Shown piece by piece: positions 1-43,257 of a stretch of 64,000 bases of DNA. Position 1 is the stretch's first letter. Every line of letters starts with the position of its first letter. The notes beneath the pieces were generated by a model. That model was not told where the DNA came from, made no database searches, and worked only from the letters and a program-made list of their open reading frames with translations. Where the stretch lies: NCBI GenBank assembly GCA_022577435.1, contig JAKOON010000018.1:9180596-9244595 (forward strand), read 5' to 3'. The stretch is from Embiotoca jacksoni (taxonomy: Eukaryota; Chordata; Actinopteri; Embiotocidae). A program made the position numbers and the translations under genes.

Positions 1-259
1 GAAGAGACAAAAGTCTTCTCATTGCACTCAAAACATTCCTTCTTAAACTTTTAAATTTGATTGGCCTCCATTTTTAGCTGGTCTCGGTAAAATTTTTCCA
101 GCTGATGTTGCCATCATACACATTGTGTTTGCTTTGTCTACACTAGTGAGGAAAAGAATCAGTGGAATGTGGAGTCCATATCTTTGTGCGATAACATTGA
201 AGCTGATGGGTGACTTTATTTGTGGACGTTTGCGTGTGGATAGGGGTTATAATGGCTGA

Positions 260-261
<2 letters not shown>

Positions 262-318
<57 letters not shown>

Positions 319-333
319 GCGTGCGTGCGTGCA
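262..333. repeat. (GT)n/(GCGT)n microsatellite
   Basis: Uninterrupted GT dinucleotides pass into GCGT units. Confidence 0.95.
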
Positions 334-1414
334 TGTATGAGGGGGTCGTTCAAAGGCAATGAGGGTGTCGAAGCAGCAAAGGAAGTGGGAGGAAACTTGT
401 GCTGAATTATAGGAAGTGGCACAGAGCTGAGTTTGATTTGTGTTTCCTTTGCTGGTGATTGGAGGAATTAAAGGAGAAGAGACAAGGAGAGTGAGACTAA
501 AAAGGCAGGAGGACAGGACAAGTGCAGAAAAGGAAGAGGGGAAGACAAGAATGCTAGAGTTTGAAAACAAATGAGGAAATATAAAGTAGAACTCAAGTGA
601 ATGGAAAAGAAAAAAGCGTTTAAAAGCAAAATAGTAATTGTGACAACTGTGAGGTGACTAATTTCAACTATTAAAGGAGTATTGCAGTAGAAAATCTGGG
701 ATAACAAGAGAAGAGGAAGAGAGGAAGGAAATGACAGGAGGTGGAAAATGAGATGTGGTTGTGGTGGTTTCCCATGTGCTGTAATCATCTCTGCTTTGGT
801 GAGAAGCATTTCACTCATCCATCTGTGTGTGTGTGTACATGTGTTTGTGTCTTTGATTGTGTGTGGACACACAGATAGTAAGACTATTTTTGCTTTATTG
901 AATTGCAGGGTGCTGCAGGGGTTGGCCATGGTACGGGATTTGAGTGTGTTTACAAAGATCAGAACGTACACACTCACACACACACACACACACACGCATT
1001 TTTGATTTTGTTTCTTCTCATTTCAGTCCGTTTTCATTCCTTTGTATAGTTTGTCACCTAATCCTAGTTTTCTCAGTGCTTTCTACACCCCCCTCCCCCC
1101 ATCCCCATCCCATCCTGAAACATTTTGAGGTGATGCTGTCTTTGTTTCAGACAAAATAATAAAGTCAAAACTACTAGAGAGAGCGCAGACCACCGCCAAT
1201 GCCACGGGTCCACTCCTTTATGATATGTAAACCTGCAACCACCACCAATATATATGTCTGGAAATACAATTGTACGATTTGAGTTCTGCCCCATAAATCC
1301 TCTGTCCTCAAAATGTTCCATAACAACTGCTTACTGTTATGGTTTTGGTCTGTCTGCTTCACCTTTTGTTTAGCGTTATCATTCCCTCTAACTACCTGTG
1401 GTCTCTAGTGTTTG

Positions 1415-1424
1415 TCTCTCTCTT

Positions 1425-1492
<68 letters not shown>
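1415..1492. repeat. (CT)n microsatellite
   Basis: CT dinucleotide tract of about 75 bp with one GCT interruption. Confidence 0.95.
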
Positions 1493-1496
<4 letters not shown>

Positions 1497-3103
1497 AGTC
1501 CCTGCATGTGTCACTCCCTGCATGTGTCACTCTCAGAAGCCACTAGAGGTTTTTAGTCTGTCTATCTGTCTGCATGCCTTAGGCTCCTGCGTGCCACGTC
1601 CACCGCACTGGCTCCCTCTCTTCCAATGTGGCTGTCGCCACTCTTCAATCAGTCACTGTAAACGTACTCCTTGTCAACCACTACACTTTTGCTGGATTAT
1701 AAAGGCAACCCCAAAGTCAGTTCTATGTCTAGCTTGTACCAGTACCTGCTTCGGCTTGTCCTGGACTCTGTATTTCCCATCATGTTTTTCCCAATTGCCT
1801 TTGTGCTTTGTTACAATCCCACTGATAAGTAACGTTCTTTTGTTGCCTATATCCTTGTGTCTCTGTCGAGCATTTGGGTCCTTATTCCCATGATCTGTGG
1901 TGCTTCATTACACTGAATTAAGTTTGAAAAAGTAAACGTATCCGAGAAGATTACTGATACCTATAAATGTGGATTGTGATATGAGGTCATATATGCCCAA
2001 TCCTGATTTCGATTCGCTACAAAATTAAATTTGTAATTTCTTGGATCATGCTATACCCTCCAAGTTTCATAAAAATCAGGCTGGTAGTTTTAATAATGCT
2101 GTGGACAACTGCAGTTTTGTCCTGAGACGGATGCTTGAGGAAATATGGTTAAATCAAAGGTTTATCTCTCTGGGGAGCATGACTGTTTAACATAACCTGC
2201 CCCAAAGATTAGGACATGCCTTGACTGTGACATACCTTAACCTCTGACCTTTAGCAAAAGGATAACGCTGAACAGGCGTCCAAAGTGGTAAAGAGTCCTT
2301 TTCTGTGATGAAAGAATATGCTTGGTAAATTTAATGGACATTATATTTTCATGAAACACATTCTGATATTTTATTGTTGGAAATTTATCTTCAAAAATGT
2401 AAAGGGCATCAAAATTAGCAGGAGTCATCTGCTAACCATAAATATTAATTCCATTGCAATCTGGATGTGAAGTTGTCCAGATATCTTGCCTTTGACCAGC
2501 GTTGAATAAATATCATCTAACTAATGGATATTGCCATTCTGTTGTTGTGCCACAAGGTATATCAAAAGCAAAACTGAATATTTATCCTGTAACTCATCTG
2601 GTCTCCCCCTGTCTCTATCACACACGGTTTGCCTTCTCTATGTACACAAACCCACTTTCACCTCATACGCCTCATACGTCCTCTCTTACACACAGACACA
2701 TTCAATGTGCCGAGCAGTGTGATGGCAGAGTGTAACCAACAAGTTGTGGGAAGTCTGTTTTGATGGAACAACCAGTTCTTCCCACTGCAAAAAAAAGGTA
2801 TTTTCTCTTTGGAACACTTTCAGAGGGAGAGTTCCTCTCATGTTGCAGCTCAGTATGCCATAAGCACATAAGCACTCTATCTACGTAGAGTCATTCTAGG
2901 GAGATGTTTACAACTGTTGTGTACTTGTCCACTTATTAGGAAAAAAAATTCAAACTCGTGTGCTGCACGTCGAGGAGCCGGCGGCCCCGACCCGCTGGAT
3001 CCCCGACGTGCAGCGTGCGAGGGCCCGCATATCACTGCTTGCAGTTTTAATTTTTGTTTCCATTTAAAGAGTAGATTTAGTATGTCCAAATGTGTGTATG
3101 CAG

Positions 3104-33958
<30,855 letters not shown>

Positions 33959-34374
33959 TGAAGGGGTTGTGGTGGCAGCGTACGTCCAACATGTTATGGA
34001 TCTTTGTGGCTTTAAAGACAAAAAAAATTGTATTTTCTTTTTTTTTCCCCTCTGACTTTTTAAATGTCTGAATGGACGTTATTGTCATCTAATCCGAAGA
34101 AATAACTGTTTCTGTTGTGTTGAGACGGCAGTCTTGAATTACTCAAGACCGTTTTGTAACACTTTATTCACAACATTTCTAACACGACAGGGTTTACAAT
34201 CCTGTGTGGAGCATTCATGTGAAGTTGTGGGCTGTGACACAGGAGCATCATTTTTACATTTGTATGCATTCTAGTTCAATCAAAGAGAATAAATCAAGTT
34301 CAGGAGATCTGAAATGTACTCTGGTGCAGCACTCTGCCTTGAAGTGAAGTATCCCATCGAGGTTTTTGCGAAAC

Positions 34375-34390
34375 AATAAAGGACAATAAA
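34375..34390 (+). terminator. phldb2: phldb2 proximal poly(A) signals
   Basis: Two AATAAA hexamers lie 10 bp apart (34375-34380 and 34385-34390), followed by a TG/T-rich stretch suitable as a downstream element. Confidence 0.6.
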
Positions 34391-35920
34391 GTTAGAAAAC
34401 TGTTTGCTCAACTTTTCTATTAGCTTCGTATAACTCATTTTCTTTAGAAACTATGACTCAGCTGCTCTCTTTTTTTCCGTTCTTTTTCTTTTTAAATCGG
34501 TGTTTAATTAACCTGTTGGAGCTCTATAGTGTGTCCTAGTATGTCCAACACCTTCTACCACGTCTAAACAATCTGAACATGGATCATGGAAGAGCTCAAA
34601 TTTCCAGAGGGTTTAATAAGTTTTAGACAATTTCAAGAGTGTTTTAATCATTTTTAAAACAAGATCCCGTGTACAGAATTAATAATGCATAACAATTCAG
34701 TAAAGGTCGTTTAGCAAATATATATTTAGTTTTTTTAATTTTTTTGTATCATTACTGTGGCATTCTCAGGTCTTAACTGTGTGCATGGATGTGCATGCAT
34801 AAATCATACAATCATGTGTATATCCATACATGTGATTAATAAGAAAAGCGCCTGTTTTTGTGTTTACTCTATGCACGCCCGTATTTGCTGTGTGTCACTC
34901 CAGGGTGCTATTTTTACATGGTGATGACACCGATATTCCAAATGACAGCCTCACATTAAACATTTCAACTAAAGCATAAATATACGCTCAGCATGGTCGA
35001 GCGTATTGTTAGTTCTTCAGTGATTTTCAAATGGATCTACGATAGTATCACCGCAGACTTTCACACAAAGCTTAGACGACTTAAAATGTAGCGTCAGGTG
35101 GCTTATTCTGAATACAGAAGCTACATGAGCACGAGGAAGAATGGCTTTATATAAGGCACAAAGTTGTGATATTTGTACATTTTGTTTCTAAGCTGTAGTG
35201 AGTTTTAAAGTAGTTATGACAGATATGATCCTTTATCAACTCAAGACTCCTATTTTGTGCCTTTTTTATTTTTAATATCATATTTTACGTGACAGTATTT
35301 TTGACATGCATAATATCTATATTTTTGAGAGCTACATGCATCTATTTACAAAATGTCTGTGGTTTGGTGAGAAAACACGAGTGTGGAAATGAGGTCCGGG
35401 GTTTTTTTTTGTGAAGAAGCAGACAGAAATATGGTACATGCATTCACTAGTCATAAAAAGTGAATCATTATTATGCTGCTTTAGTCCACTAGCTTTCATC
35501 ACTTTGCATTTATTACCACTAACGTAATGTTTTGATTGAAATGACTCTTCCGTGTTGATCAGTAAAGTTGCTTTTGTATCGTGTTTCATACTTCACACTA
35601 CATCTGAACATTTCAGTCCACTGACAAGTGCATTTATTATCTTCCCTCTTTTTTTTTTTTCTTTTTTTTTTATTGTTTTGTTGACCAAAGTATAAGTTTA
35701 TATGATTTGATGTATATGTAATATCTCTGCTTTGACTTCTCTTCAAGTACAATAAGATCAGAAGTATTTTACCAACTAAAGGAGCTGTCACATTGGAAGC
35801 CTCCATGAGTTTATTTCATCCTATAGGTTTTTTTGTTTTATAATGATGTTTTAATGTTGATCCTACTGTATTTATGCCATTATCAATACATGCATCTTAA
35901 TTTTGTATTTCCGTATGAAT

Positions 35921-35926
35921 AATAAA
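35921..35926 (+). terminator. phldb2: phldb2 distal poly(A) signal candidate
   Basis: AATAAA in an AT-rich stretch, followed within 30 bp by TTTTACCTTTTATATTGTC. It would produce a long 3' UTR isoform. Confidence 0.4.
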
Positions 35927-36821
35927 AAATATATATATTTTACCTTTTATATTGTCAACGTCTCGAGAAGTCTGTTCTTATGAGGCAACTCTGCCTCCCA
36001 CCCCCAAAAGAACGACAATGACTACTTTGACAAGATCAAGTTTCCCACAACAAAACACTAACTTGGTACTTATTGAGCACTAAATCACTCCACACAGTGA
36101 CACCTGAGATTTGCGCTTTTGAAGAGGGCGTTGCCTTTTGACTTGTGTTAGATGTGCAAACATCTCTTCGGCATCAGATAAACATTCAACTTTCTTGATT
36201 GACAAACATTCAAAGTAACATCAAACCATTCACTAAAAAGTTCTCAAAAGGAAAAAAAAAAAGCAACTAACCAACAAATGTATTAAAAAAAAAAACCCAT
36301 CATCAAAATATAGAATACAGTTGCCGTATGCTTCCCGTCCCGTTGTAACCATGGACTGTATGGTTGTAACATTGTATGTCTTACATCACACTGTACTTCT
36401 CCTTGACCTATTGATGCTGATTCTGCCAGCAGACTGAACCACATCTCGCACATTATCACCAGAAAATATTGCAGTGTAATACTCTGACAATATGTCTAAT
36501 CTAATGGGTGCTAATGTCTAAATGAATATGGTACTTTTCACCATTTGATGTGGGAATGACTTTTACCGTTTGTTTCTGACTGCAGTTGCAGCTAATTCTG
36601 TTTGCTCAGATTTATTCTTGCTTTGTTATCAAAATAAATGCTTTTGTGTTTCATTACGTTTGGTGGGCTATATATTGAAAAAGTAAATTAAAGAGATTAA
36701 AGAGATATAATAATTATATGGAATGCAGTAGCCTACTTGTAAGATCTAAACCTTGATATGAATATGAATAAAATATAATAAATAAATAATAAATATATAT
36801 AATATCATATAATATAATAAT

Positions 36822-36876
36822 AAATAAAATAAAATAAAATAAAATAAAATAAAATAAAATAAAATAAAATAAAATA
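36822..36876. repeat. (AAAAT)n microsatellite
   Basis: About eleven AAAAT pentamers in an AT-only stretch. Confidence 0.95.
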
Positions 36877-37212
36877 TAAATATAACTAAAAATAAAAACA
36901 CGGGGACACCCCAAACCTCCCAGGCCCATCCAGGATTAGTAACATGGAAGTCGAGCACCGCCGTGTGGCAGAGATCGGTACTGTCAGACCGGCAGTCCAC
37001 ACACAGTCATGTCATCCTGTTCAAGCTGATGGGCGTTGCTTCAGTGTCATGCAGAGGCGGTGAATGCATAAACAAATCGCTGAAAATGTTTTGATCTCCC
37101 TTGAATTGGAAAGACCCGTACTGTGGCAGCGATAGCCCATCATGCTTTGCGATTTTAATTAATAAAGACGTTGATTTGAAAAAAAAAAAAAATAGAAAAA
37201 GGGTACATCCAC

Positions 37213-37237
37213 ACAACAACAACAACAACAACAACAA
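37213..37237. repeat. (CAA)n microsatellite
   Basis: Eight ACA trinucleotides in perfect tandem. Confidence 0.93.
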
Positions 37238-38958
37238 AATACGAAGCAAAAAATATTTGTGAACAAAGATGCTCAAACAAAAATGAGACAAGTTCGTTTT
37301 AATGCACATTAACCAACAAATAATAGAACTGTAACTTCCACCAGGCGACCACCAATCATGACAAGAGCTTCAGCTGGTTCTGGGAAAAAAAAAAACATGA
37401 TTCCTTGCGAGTAAAAAAATAAATTAGAGAGACAGGGCGCAGCGGCGCTTTCCCCTCTAGTTTTCCCTCTGTTTTAGTTGACATGTAACTTATTTAATCC
37501 TGTATACATAGTCTGAGACAAAGGAATAAATAAACACCAATATCTAACTTTGTATGTCCAAAGCGTCCTTTATATAATCTTGACACAACTTCGTCAGCCG
37601 ATTGGTCCGATGACAGCGGGACTTCAAACTGAACGCTTCAGTGAATTACATATTTCCTGTTCCTCCTCTCTCGCCCTCACTGTCGGCCTCGACTAACCTT
37701 TTGGTGTCGTCAGACTTTATTATTTTTCTGTCCAGCCGAAGTCTTATACAATCATCAGCGGTATGCAGGCAAGAGCTCCTTCTTAATTGATCAGCAGGCT
37801 ACATAATGAGGGGTTGAAAAGGTTTATCTTCCAGCAGTGAACCCAGGTGGACCTCTAAATTACAGCCCTCAATGAAACGTGTGACTTCAGCTCCTGTGTG
37901 TTAAATTGTACTCCAGCCATCCGACTTCAAATGATTCCTCTGCTCCGTAGTGTCCCGATCATCTTGTTCTTCCATGGTTCAGCAGAACATTAAATCACAG
38001 TTTCACAGTGTCCCTTGCAAATTATACAGAACAGTGAGTGCACCGACCAAATCTGAGCTGTATCACTTTAAATTGGTAAACTTATTATGACAATATTTAG
38101 TTTTTTGAAATGTAGACACTAACCCAAAAGTCCTCCTTTTAAGCACTTTTCTTATTGTCCAACACTCATCCAAAAATACAACTTCAGATTGCACTGAGAA
38201 GTTTACCAATTTTATCGGGGGGGTTTTTCACACGTTAAAAGACGAAGTTTCCATCACAGTTAGATTTGAATTAAGCTTGTGTATTATTCTAGTTATGATG
38301 TGGTAAATGTTTTTGGGCCTCTTGCTGATGTTTACCCCAGTGGGGTGACTCACTGCAAGCCGCAAGACCTGACAAACCTGTCTGCTCCAAACAAAAGCCA
38401 ACAAATGATTTCGAAAGAAGAAGTTGAAAGAAGCAGTGTTTGTTCTGTCGTGACACACAGGCCGGCATATTTGTGTTAATCCTGTTTGGAATGCTGTAAT
38501 TTGAAACTTTTGTTGTCACATGCTTAACTAAGCACAACATGTCAAGATTTAATGTTCTCCGGGTTAATCTGAGACGAGGAAGAGACAAATCTTTTTACCA
38601 AGCTGCATCATACGTTGCGCGTAAGAATGACCATTAGTCTGCACAGCTGCAGGTTCAGCTCACAAAGATTTAGTCCTGCAGCCACATCCTGCAAATACGC
38701 TTCTCCGTCTTGGTCAGCTAATACGGGATGTAATTTTAGATTGCACCCACTGGTCATAAATCTGTCATTTGCCCTTTGCCCTTTGGTTATGAGGATAGGT
38801 GGACCGTTCAATAAAATGAACATGGAGTACACAGGAGAGACTTACTACAAGTACTGTTGTATGTTTTCTATAACTCCCGTTCTGATCCTCCCTCCTTTCC
38901 CTCCGGGACACTTATTGGGTCATTTTATATTACAAACTTTGCTGTAACTGTTTGTGAC

Positions 38959-39664
38959 CAGTGGCGGAAAGTAACTAAGTACCTTTACTCGAGCACTGTA
39001 CTTCAATAGTTTTGGGGTTCTTGTGCTTCACTTGATTACTTCCATTTGATGCTACTTCATATTGTACTTTCTACTCCAATACTTTTATCTGACAGCTTTG
39101 GTTACCGTTAAGACGAAGATTTGACACAATGACAACATGACAAGCTTTTGAAATAGAGCACACTGTTGAAGATTAAACCAGTGCTTTCAAACCTGTTTGT
39201 CCTTTGAGGTCAACGTTAGTCGTGGTCACATTTCAGATGGGAATTGTTAACAGCTAAATAAAACACAGATATTTATTTCCCCCCTCTTAACTTCTCACAT
39301 GCTTTCAATTTAATAAATGTTCAAATGATCCAATATCTTACCAAAACTTTAACAATAATCATCTGACGACAGCTCAGATTTAATCTGCTGTCCCTGTGTA
39401 TAAAACTGGAAATAAAGTAGTTTAAAATAGCTCCACCTCCAGGAACATGCTGCTTGAACACTCCTGCTGCAATATTAATAATTTAATGATGTCATGTATA
39501 ACAATATATCAGTCAGAGGGACCAAACCAGGGCCAATATTTTAATACTTTAACAACATTTAGCTGCTTATGTAAAGTAGGATTTTTCAGGCTGTACTTTT
39601 ACTAGTAATGGAGTATTTATATTGTGATTTTTATTCAAGTATCTGAATATTTTTTCCACGAGTG
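38959..39664. mobile_element. Degraded teleost non-autonomous DNA transposon
   Basis: The left end, CAGTGGCGGAAAGTAACTAAG, runs into GTACxTTTACT-type units. The right end, ATACTT/TTCAAGTATCTGAATA then TTCCACGAGTG, is its degraded inverse. This resembles the abundant teleost CAGTGGTGGAAAGTAACTAAGT family. I see no clean target duplication and no coding capacity. Confidence 0.65.
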
Positions 39665-40060
39665 TGTGGGGATGGACTGTGTATCTGACATCTAATGAGG
39701 GAATGTAATTTCTGCAGCTTCCTTATACTCCCCTCTGATGCTGTGCCGCCAGTGCTTCCACGGTACCCTTATTGCTTGTCGGCTATATTTCCCTCTGGGC
39801 CGCTCACCAGGCTGTGTTCATTAAAAAAAAAAAAAAAACCTCTGCAGGACCTGTTTGTGACAAATTATGACATGATAAAATGAGGTTTTTCTCAAGGCTT
39901 TTTAGTGGTGCAGTCATCTGATGATATCAATAAAAGCTTTTAAATCTGAGACCAGTGGTTGTCCTTACTGCTGGTTGTCTTTTGGTGTGTGATTTCCCTT
40001 GGATGAGTCCAACAAGCCTGGGCTATAAATAGACACACTGAGTGTTCTTGGGAAGACCAC

Positions 40061-40088
40061 TGTGTGTGTGTGTGCGTGTGTGTGTGTG

Positions 40089-40142
<54 letters not shown>

Positions 40143-40162
40143 CGTGCGTGTGTGTTTGTGTG
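40061..40162. repeat. (GT)n/(GCGT) array upstream of tlcd4
   Basis: GT run with GCGT units, about 200 bp before the CpG-rich block. A pyrimidine-only CCTCCCCTCCC tract follows at 40233-40287. Confidence 0.95.
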
Positions 40163-40299
40163 TCTTTAAGAATTCAGCAGTAATTCGAGCCCTACAGGGG
40201 AGAGCGAGAGTTGGTTGGTTGACACACCACCACCCCTCCTCCCCTCCCCTCCTCCCCTCCTCTCCTCCCCTCCCCTCTCTCTCCCCTTCATCCCTGTAA

Positions 40300-40539
40300 T
40301 CGAGCGTCGAGCTGCCCGATCTGCACCTCTGCAATTATGCACGTTTCGCGTAGGTCGGGATCCTCGGTAAACACAACAGAACCTGGTACTCCAGCTCCCG
40401 CAGCCCCTCCGCACCCCCCACAGGTAGTTGTCAGCGCGTGTGTGGAGCTGGAGGCGGGCTGTCTTGTTTATCAAAAATGACTCGACATGGCAGTGGCTTC
40501 GACTCCACACGCACGGTTCGGCGAGCGACCCTGGAAACC
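40300..40539 (+). promoter_or_regulatory. tlcd4: Putative tlcd4 promoter and non-coding first exon
   Basis: A CpG-rich block in otherwise AT-rich DNA, with no in-frame continuation of a protein. It ends at a good donor (ACC|GTAAGC, GT at 40540). The first coding exon of tlcd4 opens with an acceptor at 46950, so an upstream non-coding exon must exist, and this is the best candidate. The transcription start is not determined. Confidence 0.45.
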
Positions 40540-42424
40540 GTAAGCAGCTGAGGGGAGCGAGACGCAAATCATCTTAATGAAAGTCATAAGGTAAAGGACC
40601 TTTTCTTTTTCATTGACTCTTGTTTCCGTACATGGAAGCTGGTGCACAGACGCACGAGCAGGCCAGCGTTATCCCCCAGAAGCTGGCCAGGCAATGCGGC
40701 GAGAACTGGCCTTTTGTGTGTGTGCCATTGTATGGAGCCGACCCGATTCGTTGCCAGGAAGAACCATCCGAATTCCTCCGTGACCTTGTTGATTGTTGCA
40801 TGTTCGCTTCGGCCAGTCGATTCTGCTCACCATCTCGGAGAAAACGTGCGGTGATGCACATGCCGTGGGTTATTTTCGTAGGGCTATAGGTTGCTCGTTA
40901 AAAGGAGGTCCATCCGTGTTACGCAAGTGCGTTTGCCGGTCGTTACAGGAACGTATAAGCTGGCAAAACCGGGTCCAGGAAGAACCCCCGTTTCAGGCCT
41001 GTTCAGTGGAAATATCGCTTTTCATTTCCCAGAAAAATATCGAGCAGGCCTGTCTTGAAGGCGGACCCACACATGCTACTCTCTATTCCAGTGGTTGACA
41101 ATAATACATCAGTGGGGGTCTGAAAAACACTGCTCTTCTGACACTATGGACTTTGTTTTAGGTTTACATTCATGTTGTTTTATGACTACAGTAAGCTGTA
41201 AGGGAAAATGTCTTCCTTAAAATAATTTGCTGTTGTGATCAGCTGAATTATTTGACTCTTGATTGGTTTTTAGGTTCATCCACCTTCTCGTTTGTCCATC
41301 TTGAATTAAGGGTAATAAAATACAGCCCTTTCACAAGTCCACACATTTACCAGGAAGTGTGCAAGCAGCTTTATGTTCCTTCAGAAGACCTGTTTTGTGA
41401 TTTTTTTTCTTCCTCTCCTGATATAACCACAAACTGTGTGGCTTTCATTTGAGCTTTTGCAACTCAGTGAGTCTGTGTGCACGTGTAGCCTGCTGCTGTG
41501 TTCACCAGGGTGCTTCAGCTGTTTCCTCCCTGTATCCTTAAGTTGACCTTCGTACCCATTTGCCCTTGGCGGCAAGGTCCTGTGTGGCACATGCAGGACA
41601 CAAACATGCATCTGTGCATGTAAAACACTTCTCTCTGTGAAAGCATGACAGAAGGTGGCTTTACTCTGATATCTCTGGAGTCAAAATCAAAGTGTCCCTC
41701 TAATAACAAACAAACAAAACAAAAAAAAGTATTTCTACCTTGCAGCATGCTACATTAAAGTACTGGTGATCACTGGCCACTAATGCACAACAGGCAGACA
41801 AAAGGAGCTGACTCTGGAATTGGCCTTTCAGTTCCCCAGTGACTTTTTCTTGGCTTCAATGTTTCAGTGAAGCTCACTGTTTGTCCTCAAGCGTTTCTTT
41901 GCCGTAACGCAGGAACAGAGGCAGGTATAGAATCACCAAGCAGCAGGGACTGAGATATGTTGTTTTTGTGTGTGTGTGCCTGTGCCAGGAGATACTTTGC
42001 TCTGTTGCAGGGGAAATGTAAATATGTCTTTAAAGTTAACTGACGTGACTTCCTACAAAATGCAGCCCTCACGTAAACAACTCCATGCACCTCCCGTAAA
42101 ACAGTTTCCACTCGCAGTGGCTTCTGTGGTCTTTTCTCACTGACATACATTTACTGGCTTCGAGCCAGAGTGCACGCAGAGCTGCTATATTTGGATCTGT
42201 GTTGTCTTATAGAGAGCACTCACTTTTGATCCGAATATAGATGTGACAAATAGATTTTGGGGTCTAACAGTGGCTTTAGGCGATGTAGCACAGGGAGCTG
42301 TTACAAGTTATGTTAGCACAAGGCCTAGATTCTTAACTGAATTATATATAAATATGAAATGGATTTTATTGAGCCATCCTGTGCTAATTACCCTTTATTT
42401 CATGTACCAGCACAGGGCAGACCA

Positions 42425-42452
<28 letters not shown>
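42425..42452. repeat. (GT)n microsatellite
   Basis: Pure GT run of 28 bp. Confidence 0.93.
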
Positions 42453-42455
<3 letters not shown>

Positions 42456-42853
42456 GGATGATACCGGTCACACTTAATACCCTAATATAGAAAAAGTAAC
42501 AGAAGTATTAGCCTGTCGTTAAGCTGTGCTTATCCCCACTGAAATAAAAACATTCTGGTCATTTTCTAATTGGATAGTCACATTTCTGGGGAAAAGCTTC
42601 AGGGACAGTATGGAGAGTAGGAATAGTTAGAGCATCCAACACCTATTGACTTGTTCACATGGGCACGTCGGTGTTGTTTTAAGGCAGACTTAAGCTATCT
42701 GTTAATGTTGACATTGTGATCATTTCTAGTTGTGTCGTCATATCGGGAAGACACTTTTTTTAATCAGTGTTTTAAAACAGACTGGCAGGCATACAATAAA
42801 TGAAATGGAAATCATGTTATGCTGATGTAAATATAATAGTCAAATGCAGTAAA

Positions 42854-43137
42854 GCTGCAACAATCAGTTGATTAATTGATGAGTCGATTGAAAGAAAATA
42901 TATCACCGACTATTTTGATAATTGATTAATCCTTATGATTTTTTTCAAATTATAAAATACTAATCTTCTCCGTTTCCAGTCTGTTAAATGTGAATATCTT
43001 TCTGGTTCTGTTAGTCCTGCATGACATTGAAGGATATCTTTTGGTTGGGGGCTACTGGCTGGGTCAAAACGTTACATTTTATGCTCCACTTTTTGCTATG
43101 GAAAGATTTTTTCACTATTTTCCGACATTTTAAAGTC
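42854..43137 (-). mobile_element. Teleost GCTGCAAC...-type non-autonomous repeat, copy A
   Basis: The left end is GCTGCAACAATCAGTTGATTAAT. The right end, CACTATTTTCCGACATTTTAAA, is the inverse of the internal TTTAAAATGTCTGAAA segment of the copy at 49447. The family is rich in ATTAATCGAT-like units and common in teleost introns. It has no coding capacity. Confidence 0.75.
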
Positions 43138-43257
43138 TGGGTGATGACCTGCATGTATTGCAACTAAGTGAACAAATTTCCACGCCACCAAGCATATTAT
43201 ATGACAGCAGCCAGCCACCTCTTTCATAACAATACAAGCCCCTATCTGATCTCTCTG

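Larger units (their letters stand above)
1..3103. other. Upstream flank or intron of phldb2, no gene recognised
   Basis: No open frame resembles a known protein. The stretch holds (GT)n, (CA)n and (CT)n microsatellites and a short GC-rich patch at 2962-3014. As phldb2 exon 1 begins with an acceptor, at least part of this is probably an intron behind a 5' non-coding exon that I could not identify. Confidence 0.6.
33959..35950 (+). other. phldb2: phldb2 3' UTR, probable
   Basis: AT-rich non-coding sequence after the TAG. AATAAA hexamers at 34288, 34375 and 34385 give a short 3' UTR of about 430 nt. Another at 35921 would give about 2 kb. There is no open frame of note, and the true end is not determined. 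Confidence 0.55.
36000..40300. other. Intergenic region between phldb2 and tlcd4
   Basis: No coding region recognised. It contains an (AAAAT)n array, (CAA)n, short poly(A) runs, a degraded DNA transposon (38959-39664), a GT array and a C/T-rich strand just before the presumed tlcd4 promoter. Confidence 0.7.

Noticed and set aside
143..570. Open frames of repeated Thr-His or Cys-Val beside GT/CA arrays here and throughout the window
   Set aside because: They are translations of microsatellites, have no start context or conserved sequence, and occur in several frames at once.
36700..37000. Minus-strand hydrophobic frame rich in Tyr/Phe/Leu
   Set aside because: Translation of the (AAAAT)n array and surrounding AT-only DNA.
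40620..41098. Overlapping frames of 70-101 codons downstream of the CpG block
   Set aside because: Open frames are expected in GC-rich DNA. None resembles a protein or joins tlcd4 in phase.
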